In this document: positions 54,180 to 64,000 of the stretch, piece by piece
How positions within the stretch are numbered: the first letter of the stretch is position 1
Layout of the letters: every line of letters starts with the position of its first letter
Assembly: GCF_963678635.1 (NCBI RefSeq)
Contig: NC_087062.1
Coordinates: forward strand, 86,527,845 to 86,591,844
Direction: 5' to 3'
Origin: Symsagittifera roscoffensis
Taxonomy: Eukaryota; Xenacoelomorpha; Acoela; Convolutidae
Length of the DNA stretch: 64,000 bases
Made by a program: the position numbers and the translations under genes
The notes under the pieces: model-generated
Told to the model about the DNA's origin: nothing
Database searches by the model: none
The model's input: only the letters and a program-made list of their open reading frames with translations

Positions 54180-54800
54180 ACACATTTATTCGAGATTGTC
54201 CTATTCTAGAGTAGAGTAAAAATCAGTGCGTAGTGTGAGCAAGTTCTGAACTTCTCGCTCGAAACATGGTTTTATTTAGATAACAAGTGTCTCACTCTAT
54301 TTGCAATAATTGACACAAATTTCTCAAACGATGAGTGTCTTTTTCTATGACTTTTGCTTGAGGAAACATGTCTGCTCAAAATCAGCTTTTCGTAAAAATG
54401 ACCCTCTTTGAAACTTGAAAAATTTTCACGCTCTGCAACAAGTCTGGTCCCGGTTACTATTTGTCGTTCAAATCTATTTCTTGACTCTTCAAGGTTGCAT
54501 TACAAGCTCTTTTGAATTTTCTGGTTTGTGCGGTTGAAAAATTGAATGATCAAACTTACAAACCAGAAAATTCAAAATGAATGAATCCATTTTTTGCAAT
54601 GTCAATTTCGGACACTTTTTCAAAAAACATTTCTCGAGATTCAATCTATCAGTTACATGGAGGTTTGTTTTTAGCTCTTCGTTCTTACTTAGCCCTCTTT
54701 GTTATGATTTCAGATATCCCAGGACTTGTCGATTGTTTTTGGCAAACTATGATGTTATTCTGATGAAAAAGGCCAGCTTTTTTTACCATTTTGAAAATTC
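54180..54800. other. Flank of the insertion, no gene
   Basis: Short frames at 54577-54873 have no support. An inverted pair AGAAAATTCAAAA/TTTTGAATTTTCT surrounds 54515-54580. Confidence 0.4.
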
Positions 54801-55337
54801 AACAAGACTGCTCGTATCAGGGCGAAGCCCTGAATGTTTCGACTGCCTTTTAAGGTTTATGGGGCAGAAATAACATTAAGAAGTTAAATGTAATAAATCA
54901 AAATGAAAACTTTTTTCTTCTAAAATTTGCAATTTTTTTATGAAAATCATCCCCCACACGCCATATAAAATACAAAAAGATAGATTTTGCTCCTTGTAAC
55001 AAATCAATTATGGCAAATAAGCTTCTTTCAACCAATTTGGAACGATTTATAAGACGGATTAAATCTCCGCTTACGCGTTAATAGCTCGAATTAAATCGCG
55101 CGTTAATTGTCCCAAATTAGCCAAAATGGCAATCTTTGAACCCCCATAACTGTGAAAAAATTGACCACAGGTGAAATATTTTTTCAAATTTGAGCTCAGG
55201 ACAACAACACCTTTCGAATTATAATTAAAAAAATTCCGTCAAAAATGGCTAGTTAAAAAGTCGAAAATTATCTGAAGAAAAAAACCCACCCCCAGCACAA
55301 ATATTCCGTTACTTTCGTATCGAAAGTCGGAACAATA
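54801..55337 (-). mobile_element. GTTCCGAC-family repeat, fullest copy
   Basis: Begins AACAAGACTGCTCGTATCAG and ends ATATTCCGTTACTTTCG...GTCGGAACAATA; inverted relative to 26002-26414. It contains CCATAACTGTGAAAAAATTG and an ATTAAATC...CGCGTTAAT patch. 537 bp, no coding frame. Confidence 0.7.
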
Positions 55338-56063
55338 AAAACACGACAGTTTGTAGAGCTCGCTAATATTCACCAAAAAACTATTCAAGGTTTTTTACTC
55401 ATCTATAGTTTACTATCGACTACCAATTTTTCCATTTTTTGCCAAATTCTTTTGAGAAGTGCGCAATTCTGATCGCATTTTTCACTGACCTTGAAGGAAA
55501 ATTGATAAAGGTTACACATTCGTCTGCTTTTTATTTGTAATTTGTCAACCCGAGAGACAAATCAAGAGGTAGTAACCAATTGAACTGTTCCTGTTTTATG
55601 CTCCTGCTGGATAATCTTAGGGATAGTCTTTCTTTCATGCTGATTGCATTTATTTTTCGCATTGAAATTTCGGTCACTTCAGTTGGTAGTTTTTGTGGTT
55701 AATTTTACATTCCTCGTGTATTCAAAATTCTTTAAGATACCTACAAACGTTATCACTAAACCTGTGTTTCTTGGTTACTTGGTACTTTTCAACTATCTTT
55801 TAGCTTAGAGTCAAATATGATATCAATTATGATTCGTATTACCATCATAGTTGAATCCTGTTCAGATTTGCTTAGTTTTGCCGTATACATAGAACCTCAG
55901 GCGTTAAATATTTTGTTTTTTGAGTATGTAGTTCCTGCGAATCGCAGAGGAGCTATCAGTAGGCCTTAACAGTCCTGTCGAGGATAGTCCATTTGTATTA
56001 TCTCCCCACATTCCAGACAGTGTTATTTTGCTGAGCGAATCTGTTTTTGCGACTCAAGGCCGT
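55338..56063. other. Spacer, no gene
   Basis: No supported frame or clear repeat. Confidence 0.4.
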
Positions 56064-56247
56064 TTTTTTTGCGTCTAGAACTTTTGCGTGGTAACACTAT
56101 TGCAGCCAAATTTGGTCAGGTTGTGGTAGACCTGAAGCTGGTGGTCAAGTGAGAGCTTGTCCTCATACATTATCATTGCCATGGCATGGGATCGAATACA
56201 CGATCTGACGATTTCAAAGTGAACGCCTTACCACTGTGCTAAGTGCC
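56064..56247 (-). mobile_element. tRNA-derived SINE, copy 2
   Basis: The minus strand starts GGCACTTAGCACAGTGGTAA (A box), then GCGTTCACTTTGAAATCGTC and GTGTATTCGATCCC (B box), and continues into a body shared with 23382-23560. It is better preserved than that copy; the head looks like a tRNA 5' half. Ends are approximate. Confidence 0.7.
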
Positions 56248-57743
56248 TCCTGTGTATTTCGAAACAATATGATTCTATTTAACTGCTTGACTGAGCGAAG
56301 AACCCAGTCGTCGATGTAGATAGCATATGGTGTCCTTTCGTCAAATGCAATTTGTCTCTTTTATGTCGATCCTTTTTGTCTAGCGGAAAATACTGTCTGG
56401 TTTGCAAACTTTTTGATTTCTATTTCTCACATTTCCTCTGCCAGTCTTTGTTTTGTTTCTAGAATTCGCAAAAAGTATGTTTGGTTTGCTCTAGATAATA
56501 CTTTGGTTGCCCGAATTATTCCACATAGACCGATATTTCTCAAAAATTTTACAATTTAAGAATTGCGGATATTAAAGCAAAAAATAGCTTAAGTCACCAA
56601 ATATTTACTGAAACTCTTCGTTGCATTCAAATTTTTTGATATAACATTATCAAGGGACAATTTTTTTTGCTCTGACTATTTTTTGAGAAGTTTTTTCATC
56701 TAGGGTTTTAACAAATTTTCTTAGTTGCTCCAAAAATGTCACGTTGTTTTGAGTTACATGCCATTTTGAGTTAGTTTCAGCTCTTAGCTTTGGTAAAAAC
56801 GTTGAATTGAAAATAATGCACAAAGCCGGCTGTAAATTATGTTAATTGAATTTTGGAAGGCTTGCGGGCATTAATTATCAAAGTAACAATTAACACCACA
56901 GTAAGACGAGCCAAAAAAACTGACTTTTTTTCTCAATTTAATCTCTAAAAGCTTAAGCAACTACAAAAATTGTAAATTTTTTTTTTACAAATTTAAAAAA
57001 ATTTCATTAAAAGGATCAGTTTTTAGTAGTTGTTTCTATGCGCTTCATTCGAAAAACATAAATTCCAAAAAAAAATCAAAGTTAAAAAAGGCTGAAACGA
57101 TGCCAAAAATATTTCTCGGCTCCTATGGAATTTCTTTATTCCATCTAGCGAAAAACTGACTTTTGGGCTCAAAAGATTACCATTTAAATTGTAAAATTTT
57201 TTAATGGGGTCTTGAAATTGTCGATATTGGGATGAATGCAGGGGGATGAAGCCAGAAAAAAACTATTCATTGAAACATCAAAGTTTGAGACAGATCAGAA
57301 TTCGAAAAAAAATGTTTTGAGACGCCTGATCGAAATAAAGAGCAAATAAAATCGAACACATCACTTGGCACTTCACATGCAAAATGCAGTTAGAGATTTC
57401 AAGGCTTTGCTTCGGAACATTCTTAGATAAACCAAAATTCTGCGTAGAGCTAGACTTTAAAAAAATAAAGATTTTTTTTGTCTAATTTACACTGAGACGA
57501 TAAAAAAAGACCAATTTTGCCTAATTTTTTTTGGTGTTTGTTAAATATTACTCAAAACGTTTGTTTTTTTTGTTTCCGGGTGAAAATTGCAAAAATAATT
57601 AATATTGATTTTACTGACTCTGTCGATTTTCTGCTGTAAACAAAATCAGATTCTATTCTCTACTCAAATATTTCAAGTTTGGCGAACTGTCTATTGGAAA
57701 CTTTATCGAATTTTTTCAGCAATTTTCCGAGCTCTCCCAGAAC
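56248..57743. other. Spacer, no gene
   Basis: AT-rich with many A/T runs. A short frame at 57605-57847 overlaps the hAT MITE and has no support. Confidence 0.45.
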
Positions 57744-58085
57744 CAGGGGCCGGACTTAGTGGGAGGGGAGGTATGTTGGCGGACCCCCCTATCAGGGATT
57801 CGACCCCAGTACCGACCATAGGGTCCCCCTTTGGTTTTATTTTATGAAACTCATTTTCGGCTGACTAAACCTATTATATAACGCCAGTATATAATAATTT
57901 GGAAGGGGAGCACGCGCCGAAAAAAAACGCATTTATTAATCAACATTTTTCTAAAAAAACGCCTTTTTGCCTGTTTTTTAAAAAATTGCCTGCGGTGCAA
58001 AATGTTTCTCAAAAAAGGGTGTTTAAAGTCTTCTTTTTTGAAAATCCGCCTCCCTCTCTCGATAAAATCCTAGATCCGCCCCCTG
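57744..58085. mobile_element. hAT-type MITE with perfect 8-bp duplication
   Basis: The termini are CAGGGGCCGGACTTAG (left) and, inverted, CAGGGGGCGGATCTAG (right). CCCAGAAC flanks both sides exactly (57736-57743 and 58086-58093). The CAGGGG start and 8-bp duplication are hAT hallmarks. 342 bp, non-coding (the 89-codon frame at 57899-58168 reads through it). Other CAGRGG ends in the window (4348, 62842) suggest a family. Confidence 0.88.
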
Positions 58086-58552
58086 CCCAGAACACCTTAA
58101 TGAGGACGCTTTTATCACATATGCGCCGCAGCCAAATAAAAAACTGGTCAAAAATTAGTAAACATTGACACCGAAAACCTCTTCAGAAAGATCAATTTTG
58201 AGTTTGGTCGGGCAGAATGGGTGTCTTAAAAGTGTGAGGGGATACTTGGGATGGGCGGGGGTTCAAAATTCTGAGAAGGTGTTGTCTCAAAAAATCCACC
58301 GCTGCCCCCGAGGGCGGAGATCTTTAGTTCAAATATTCAAATAGTGTTCTTTTTTTTCGATTACAGTTATGTTTTTTGATCATTCAAAGTCCTTGTTGTT
58401 TTTTCAGTACACGAAGAAATTTTATTTAAAACGTTCAAACTACTTTGGTTCAAAATAGTGCAAAATAGTAAGAACATTTACTTCAAAGTTTCTAAAAACT
58501 GAAAAAGACAGTGAGGACCCTGGTTTCTCGAAAAGTCTAATCGCAAAGCAAA

Positions 58553-58690
58553 TATTACGAGGCCAAACTGTGCACTGGATAGGCGCACAATTTTGTGTCT
58601 GTATGCTCCTGGATTCCAGAGACAAATCAGTGACAACAATGTTACTAACAACAATGCACAGAATGTACAGTTTGGACTCAAAAGTAATGA
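58553..58690. mobile_element. CATTACGAG-ended MITE, copy 2
   Basis: ATTACGAGGCCAAACTGTGC at the left and, inverted, CATTACTTTTGAGTCCAAAC at the right. The body CACTGGATAGGCGCACAATT matches 29572-29773. Confidence 0.65.
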
Positions 58691-58959
58691 AATCAAAAGA
58701 AAACACTAAATGATGATTTTTACCGAAAATCTTCAACCTTCAACCCTGAGAACCGATTCATGGAAAAGCGGCGAGGCTGTTTATTTTAGTTTCCACTCAG
58801 CTGCGTTGGAAATATCTAAAAAAAGTTTCACTTACTTTGATCTATCTTGCTAATTTCTACAAATATTACCCTCTTATATGACATTTTACATAACTGTTGT
58901 AACAGTTTTATTTTCAATCTGCAGCTAAACTTTAGACAATAAAAAAAATTCTGATATTT

Positions 58960-61900
58960 CTAAGCAGGAGGAAAATATCGGCAGATCCAGGGTTGTTCCT
59001 TGCAGACAACGTTCAGTTTGAACCAATCAAATGTGAGCAAGGTGCGCAGGTCCTGCCAGGGGAATAGAAACACAGAGGAGGATCCGGGGACGTACAGTGA
59101 GTAGTCCCTCTCAAGTGCTCCGCCCGATATCTTCAAATTGCCCAAACCGAAGTTTAATTTTGTCACCACGTTCAGACAACTTGATTTGTCAAAAAATACC
59201 TGAAATAAGTTAAGAATACCCGGATTTTACGCCATAATCTTAAAAATAATCAGGGTTATCATTGCAAAAGTTTTAATTTAAAAATTATTTCAAAGAATTT
59301 TTTCTCTTTCTAGGGTAAGACGAACACGAGATAGGCTGAATTTTAAAGTCGAGAAAGAAAACAACTTCGAAAAGTAAAATACATTTCTTATAAAATTCAA
59401 CACTCAATTATTAGAATAAATTTTTTTTGCAAAAAAAGTCACGAGGACTGCTTTTTTTGAAAATCGATATATCCGTTATTAAGTAAGTTATTATGGCACT
59501 TAATAACTGATATATCGATTTTCAAAAAAAAACAACAGAACTCGTAACTTTTTTTGCGAACAAAAATTATTCTGTATAGTTGAGTATTGAATTTTTACTT
59601 TTTCGAAGTTATTCAGAAACACATTTTACTTTTCGATGTTGTCTGTTTTCTCGACTTCGAAAAAGCGTTCGATTTATTTAAACCGCATCGAAACATTTCG
59701 GCCAAAGACAATTCAGCAGATAATAGTGACCGCGCCGTAGTCGCGCCAACGTGTTGTGAGCTTGCCAACAGAGGGTAGGACTCTATACGAAGGTATTTTT
59801 CAGGGATTGCTTCTCTAGGTCCGTTCACACACTCCAACTTAACGACACAGCAAAGTGGTCCCTTTGGTAATGAATTCAGCGGGGCAACCGAGATTCACTA
59901 CCATCCACAATCCCGAAAGGGTTAAGTTGGTGGCAACTATTCCGTATTGTACTCTAATACTTGCCCCCTCTTTATGCTGCTCTTGAGGCTGTCTTGCTCA
60001 CTCTCGCCGATTGCAAAAATGTCCAGTAGTAATTAAATTCAGAAAAGTATTGGTTCAAATACAGAAAGCTCTAGGCGGCACGAATATAATCTAGTAATCT
60101 AGTCTAAAGGAAAGGGTCCTCGATCAATCAACGCAATTGCCTAATTGCAACTCGAATTCCAACTTACTTAGTCAACAATTCTCTCTTCTCTAGAGAATCC
60201 TAAATAACGAATTACTCAGAGTCATTCCTCACTGTCTCTCAGTTCGACCTGCTAAAATTAATAGTGTCCCGATGGATCACTATTCCTTTGAGGTCTTTTA
60301 ACTGATCTTGGTAGTAGCATTTAAGCTGTAACACGGTTTGTAGTCTCATGTCGCAAGTGAACCGAATGCAAAAAAAACGCAATTTGAGTTAAGCAAAAAA
60401 AAGTTGTTAGGATCACCAATACTACAACGAAATTCAGATCAGGGTAACGCCGCAAAGCGCCGACGTGCGCATAGCGCGCTCACCGGCGATTTCAAACTGA
60501 GAAATAACTTCATTGCCGATTTTTTTTCCGTATCTATCGTTTTGTAAAACTGGCTGAATTGTCTCAGGCTGAATTGTCTGTATATTTTTGGCTGAATTGT
60601 CTGAATTTCAAATTGGCTGAATTTTCTGTGGCCGAATTGTCTGTGCGCCATTTATACATGACATTTTTTCAAATATGGACAAATGGGTTTTAGGCGCCTG
60701 TCCCCAAAAAATCAAAGACAGAAAAAACAATTTGTTTTTCAATCTAGATGAAAAATCTTATTCACAAAAAAATGATGCGGAGTTGTGTCACAAAGTTCTT
60801 GTTTTACTGCATGTTCGATTTTCTGTACACAAGTCATAATTCAAGTTTGAATGCTACCAATAGTTCAAAATTTATGTTTCACAGACAATCAATACCACAG
60901 CGGATACTAGACAATTCGAAATTAATTTCCGATTTGAAGTACATGAAGTTTGGCGAACAAAATAAAAATCTATTTATTTCTCAAACTGTCTGAAAACATT
61001 TGAGAATTTAAATCAACTGAGTTATCTTAAAACGCAGAAGACACTGAGATGAAAAGTAGTTTGAAAAATCAAGGCTGTGAGATGATACGAGCAATCTTTT
61101 TCACACATGCATACCATGCTAAAATTAACTTCAATTGTCAAAGAGTCGCCAGTTATTAGTTTTTAGTACAACATAAGATTTTTTATGTTAAACGAAACAA
61201 AGTAGAAAAAAATGTGCCAGTCGGTCATATTGGGAAGTTTGACCTTGAATTAGAAGTTTATTATCGATTTTGGAGACAAAAGTATTTTTCAAATTTTCGA
61301 ATGAAGCCTGCCATGCTCAAGTTTCTCGCAACTGAAAATGCAAATAAATTTAGGAAATTGAAAATAAATTTAAAATCAATAGAAAAAAATTCGAGTTAGA
61401 ATCGCGGGAAAGTCGCTAGAAAAATACGAGAGTAAAGTTGCTATTCGCAATTTTACCGAAATAATGACACTGAAATAATGAGTAGAGTTGTCTTGCTCCT
61501 GACAAAAATCAGGAGTTCAGGAAGAGAGATAAGGAAGAACGATTGGCTGGTCAAAAGAGCAAAACTTCTTCTTGACTAAATACTTATTTCTTCGAAACTT
61601 CTCGAGTTACACTTAATTACTTTAAATCAATACTAGAGTTGCTATACAGTTATTAATTACCTAATTCTAGAAGTCGAGTCGGTATGTGAGTACCCCATTT
61701 AAATTTTTTGCGTGCATTTTTTGTGATTGTGTTGAGTTAAGGCGAGTTTTTAGGTTGATCCATCTGAAATGAAACAAAGGTCCTCTGTCTAATAAAAGCT
61801 AACGGTATACTTAAGTTTCCGACCCTGTTTTTAATGGCGTTCGCGTGTTTCAGGTATTTAGAGACCTGGCCATGAGGGCGTTCTTATTTCTAGAGTGGGG

Positions 61901-62781
61901 GTATTTTGGTAGTAGCATTTAAGCTTTAACACGGTTTGTAGTCTCATGTCGCAAGTGAACCGAATGCAAAAAAAGGTCCAGGTAGAAGCGAACGCGCGTG
62001 TGCCCCTGGACGTCCCGGTTCACCTTCATGTAGTTACCCTGCTGTGTAATTATTTTAAATATATTCTTAATTAATTAATGAAAACACGTTCATAGCTTCA
62101 TAACTGATCCCACGCAAAAAAGAGCCTCCGCCAAGACTATGGATCAAAAATCAGTATTCTGCCAAGTTACCTGGTCGAAATTTTATGGCGTGACCGAAAC
62201 CGACCGTATACTATTGAAGCTTTCTCAAAGTTTCTGCAGCTCTGAAATAATATGAAAACATACATATCATTTTTTTCTGTTGTTCCTTAGTTTTTAGCTC
62301 AGATTCGGATCTACGCCAGAAAACGCATTCAAAATAGTATTGATTATTGTCGAAAGCTGGGATCTTGTCTGTTGATTTTCTCCGACAATTGTCTTGAGAA
62401 CAAAAAACCACCGCGAGCTTAATATTTCCGTCCCATTCTTCGAAAGACGGAACAATAATTTTACGAAAAAATGATAACAGCTGAAATTATTTTTCCATTT
62501 GACCTCAGGATAGCAATTTTTTTTAGATTACACAAAAAAATCCCTGTCAAAAAATGATTAGTTAAAACATCGAAAAACTATTGAATGAATAAAAAAAACC
62601 CAAGCATAAATATTTCGTTTTATTCGAACGTCGGAACAAAAAATATGTAACTGTACCCGAACAAAGTTGAGTTGTTTGTTGTGACTTGAGAAGTTACTGA
62701 TTTGTTGCATGTATTCTGCGGGTGTCATCCCACGTAGCAGTCCATTGATCCGGAATGTTTCTTTTTGGTACACACAACATC
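58960..62781 (-). CDS. Small cysteine-containing secreted-type protein, paralog 2 (exons A and B; 5' exon not found)
   Basis: Exon A is 62657-62781 (125 nt, as in paralog 1), donor CGG/GTACAG; it opens Gly-Cys-Cys (GCCVYQKE) and continues GLLRGMTPAEY. Exon B is 58960-59199: acceptor TATTTCAG, phase 0, starting VFFDKSSCLNVVTKLNFG and ending FDWFKLNVVCKEQPWIC plus a short tail and stop. About 121 residues in total. Five cysteines align with paralog 1 (two adjacent in exon A, one early and two late in exon B). The acceptor of exon A (AAAGGAG) has a poor pyrimidine tract, so its exact start is less sure. The ~3.5 kb intron holds MITEs and repeats. The upstream signal-peptide exon is not visible before 64000. 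Function unknown. Confidence 0.7.
59345..59665. mobile_element. Foldback element centred at about 59490
   Basis: TTTTTTGAAAATCGATATAT (59453) and its inverse (59509-59528) form a long hairpin around ACTTAATAA. Outer arms continue the symmetry (CGAAAAGTAAAATA / TTTTACTTTTCGA, AGTCGAGAAA / TTTCTCGACTT). It lies in the intron of the flanking gene. Confidence 0.65.
60308..60376 (+). repeat. Direct repeat, copy 1 (A-rich 3' end)
   Basis: GGTAGTAGCATTTAAGCTGT through AAGTGAACCGAATGCAAAAA, repeated nearly exactly at 61908-61975. The A-run at the end of each copy suggests retroposed copies, perhaps of a tRNA-like RNA. Confidence 0.65.
60551..60651. repeat. GGCTGAATTGTCTG tandem motif
   Basis: Five copies of GGCTGAATTGTCTG or close variants in 100 bp with uneven spacers. 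The minus-strand frame through it (60439-60651) is a repetitive RQFxxFxxQ peptide and probably not a real protein. Confidence 0.7.
60748..60993 (+). CDS. Unassigned 81-codon ORF
   Basis: ATG preceded by TTTTCAATCTAG, an acceptor-like string, and an open frame to a TGA at 60991-60993. The product has an initial basic part, a hydrophobic/aromatic stretch (KFLFYCMFDFLY) and a polar remainder (QSIPQRILDNSKLISD). It lies antisense within the intron of the secreted-protein gene. No domain. Another short charged frame follows at 61214-61399. May be a host exon or chance. Confidence 0.22.
   Translation: MKNLIHKKMMRSCVTKFLFYCMFDFLYTSHNSSLNATNSSKFMFHRQSIPQRILDNSKLISDLKYMKFGEQNKNLFISQTV
61908..61975 (+). 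repeat. Direct repeat, copy 2
   Basis: Nearly identical to 60308-60376, ending in AATGCAAAAAAA. The surrounding 61400-62410 holds no supported gene. Confidence 0.65.
62418..62641 (-). mobile_element. Two abutting end fragments of the GTTCCGAC family
   Basis: ATATTTCCGTCCCATTC...GACGGAACAATA at 62418-62457 and a second, longer partial copy at 62462-62641 ending ATATTTCGTTTTATTCG...GTCGGAACA. The second ends 16 bp from the exon A donor. Confidence 0.55.
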
Positions 62782-62841
62782 CTCCTTTATCATAAACAAG
62801 TAAAGTTTTTATAGTTATAACTAATGCTAAATTGATGACTA

Positions 62842-62887
62842 CAGGGGAGGATCTAAAGTTTTCTCGAAGGCAAGAGGGCGCGGATGT
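62842..62887 (+). repeat. hAT-type terminal fragment
   Basis: CAGGGGAGGATCTAAAG followed by GAGGGCGCGGAT resembles the ends of the 57744-58085 MITE. No partner end found. Confidence 0.35.
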
Positions 62888-63125
62888 ATAAAAAGTTGTT
62901 ACCAATTTGATGTTTTTTATTAGTTTGACCAAATTAATTTTCCGAGCGCTCACAGAACACTATAAAGACCCTATTTTGCCACAAATTTCTGCACCGCAGT
63001 CAAATTTTTCAAAATACAGACCAAAAATACCGTTTCGGGATTTTTATGGATAGGTATTGACCAAAACATTGCAAACATTTTGATGAAATTTTCAAAAAAA
63101 TATATTCAAAATTTTTTTTTTACTT

Positions 63126-63494
63126 TTTCTTAAAACCATCCCCCGACACGCTATGTAAAAAGTGAGATAAGCTAAGTTGACTAAAGAGCATGTTTTAATC
63201 CAGTGTGGAAAGACTTCTAAAAGGGTTAAATCTCTGCTCACGCGTTTATAGCATGAAATTAATTGCGTTTCAATTGTCCCACATTGGCAGTATTTAAACT
63301 CCCATAACCAAAACTTTACAAAAAATGATCACAGTGAAAACATCTTTTTAAATTTGAGCTGAGGATAACAATGCCTTCTGAATTATACTAAAAAAATTTT
63401 GTCAAAACTGCAAGTTAAAAAGTCGAAAGCTGTCTGGGGAAAAAACACTCCGAGCACAAATTTTCCGTCATTTTCTTCGAAAATAGTCGGAACA
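63126..63494 (-). mobile_element. GTTCCGAC-family repeat, partial copy
   Basis: CCATCCCCCGACACGCTATG, ACTCCCATAACC and TTTTCCGTCATTTTC...GTCGGAACA match the order in 54801-55337. The remainder to 64000 shows no gene. Confidence 0.6.
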
Positions 63495-64000
63495 TCGAGA
63501 GTGCTCGTATATACAAATTTACAAAAAATACAATTTTTGTAAGCTATTTCAGCTACTCAATTTTGCAAAACTTGACCTTATTCAAAATACCTGTATACAA
63601 AAAAAACCAACGGGAAATTTTGACGAAAAAAAATGCAAAAATGACTTGCACGCAACTGGCTTTCTATCTAAAAAAAGTTGTTAGATAACTCTGCCTAATT
63701 GTTTTGAAACAGTTATTTGCCTTATTCAAACATACTTTTTTTACACCAGAAGCAAATTAGGCGAGCATAGCGTGGCCCTTACCAATCAAAGAGCAGCACA
63801 ATTAATACTTTACGGAAACATTTTCGGAGAGTCATTCTTAAAGTTTTTCTAAAGGCGCCTTGATCAACGTAAAGTATTAACTGTCTCGAGACTTGTAGAT
63901 TCACGCCTGTTCTTAAAACATATCCTCATCAAACTGGTTCGATCGCAACAGATTTTCATGTGCTGCTTTTGAAAAAGTAGCACTTTAATTTTTCGGATTT

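Noticed and set aside
54577-54873. 98-codon plus-strand frame after the retroelement
   Set aside because: It runs into a GTTCCGAC-family repeat and shows no coding character.
59640-59700. FLDFEKAFD, a reverse-transcriptase-like motif on the plus strand
   Set aside because: It overlaps the outer arm of a foldback element and no other RT motif is in frame nearby; most likely coincidence.

Overview
The window is AT-rich, repeat-packed animal DNA, probably from an invertebrate; the species cannot be named from the sequence. Open frames outside transposons are short and bounded by GT/AG-type splice signals, there is no operon structure, and most of the DNA is transposable elements in several states of decay. 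I saw no rRNA or free-standing tRNA gene and no CRISPR array.

The dominant object is a recently inserted, virus-like LTR retroelement of the Ty3/Gypsy (Metaviridae) type on the minus strand, 35263-54175 (18,913 bp). Its two LTRs are 410 bp each and look identical by eye, and they are flanked by a 4-bp GATT duplication. In its own 5'->3' order (right to left) it has: LTR, primer-binding site, a ~1.25 kb leader, a 155-aa basic ORF, a 2740-aa Gag-Pol (gag, CCHC knuckle, protease, RT, RNase H, integrase, GPY motif), two tiny membrane ORFs (76 and 62 aa), an ORF with no AUG and one in-frame UGA ('ORF X'), an 871-aa envelope-like glycoprotein, a 599-aa ORF of unknown function, a structured 3' region, and LTR. 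Neighbouring ORFs repeatedly overlap by 4-26 nt, twice as ATGA. A much older, decayed relative (7282-15690) lies in the same orientation and keeps remnants of the membrane ORF, ORF X, env and pol, so these extra genes belong to the lineage. A third LTR scrap lies at 678-922.

The other gene-level signal is host-like. A small secreted-protein family has paralogous two-exon pieces at 2400-3350 and 58960-62781, both minus strand. Exon A is exactly 125 nt in both, with the same splice phases and shared cysteine motifs. An orphan signal-peptide exon at 23032-23095 ends in the phase exon A needs. A second weaker two-exon candidate is at 19425-21369.

The rest is a mosaic of small transposons: palindromic Tc1/mariner-like and other foldback MITEs, a hAT-type MITE with a perfect 8-bp duplication (57744-58085), tRNA-derived SINEs, a CCCGGG-ended family, a family ending at GTTCCGAC, a decayed non-LTR retrotransposon (30655-34435), LTR-like direct repeats and minisatellites.
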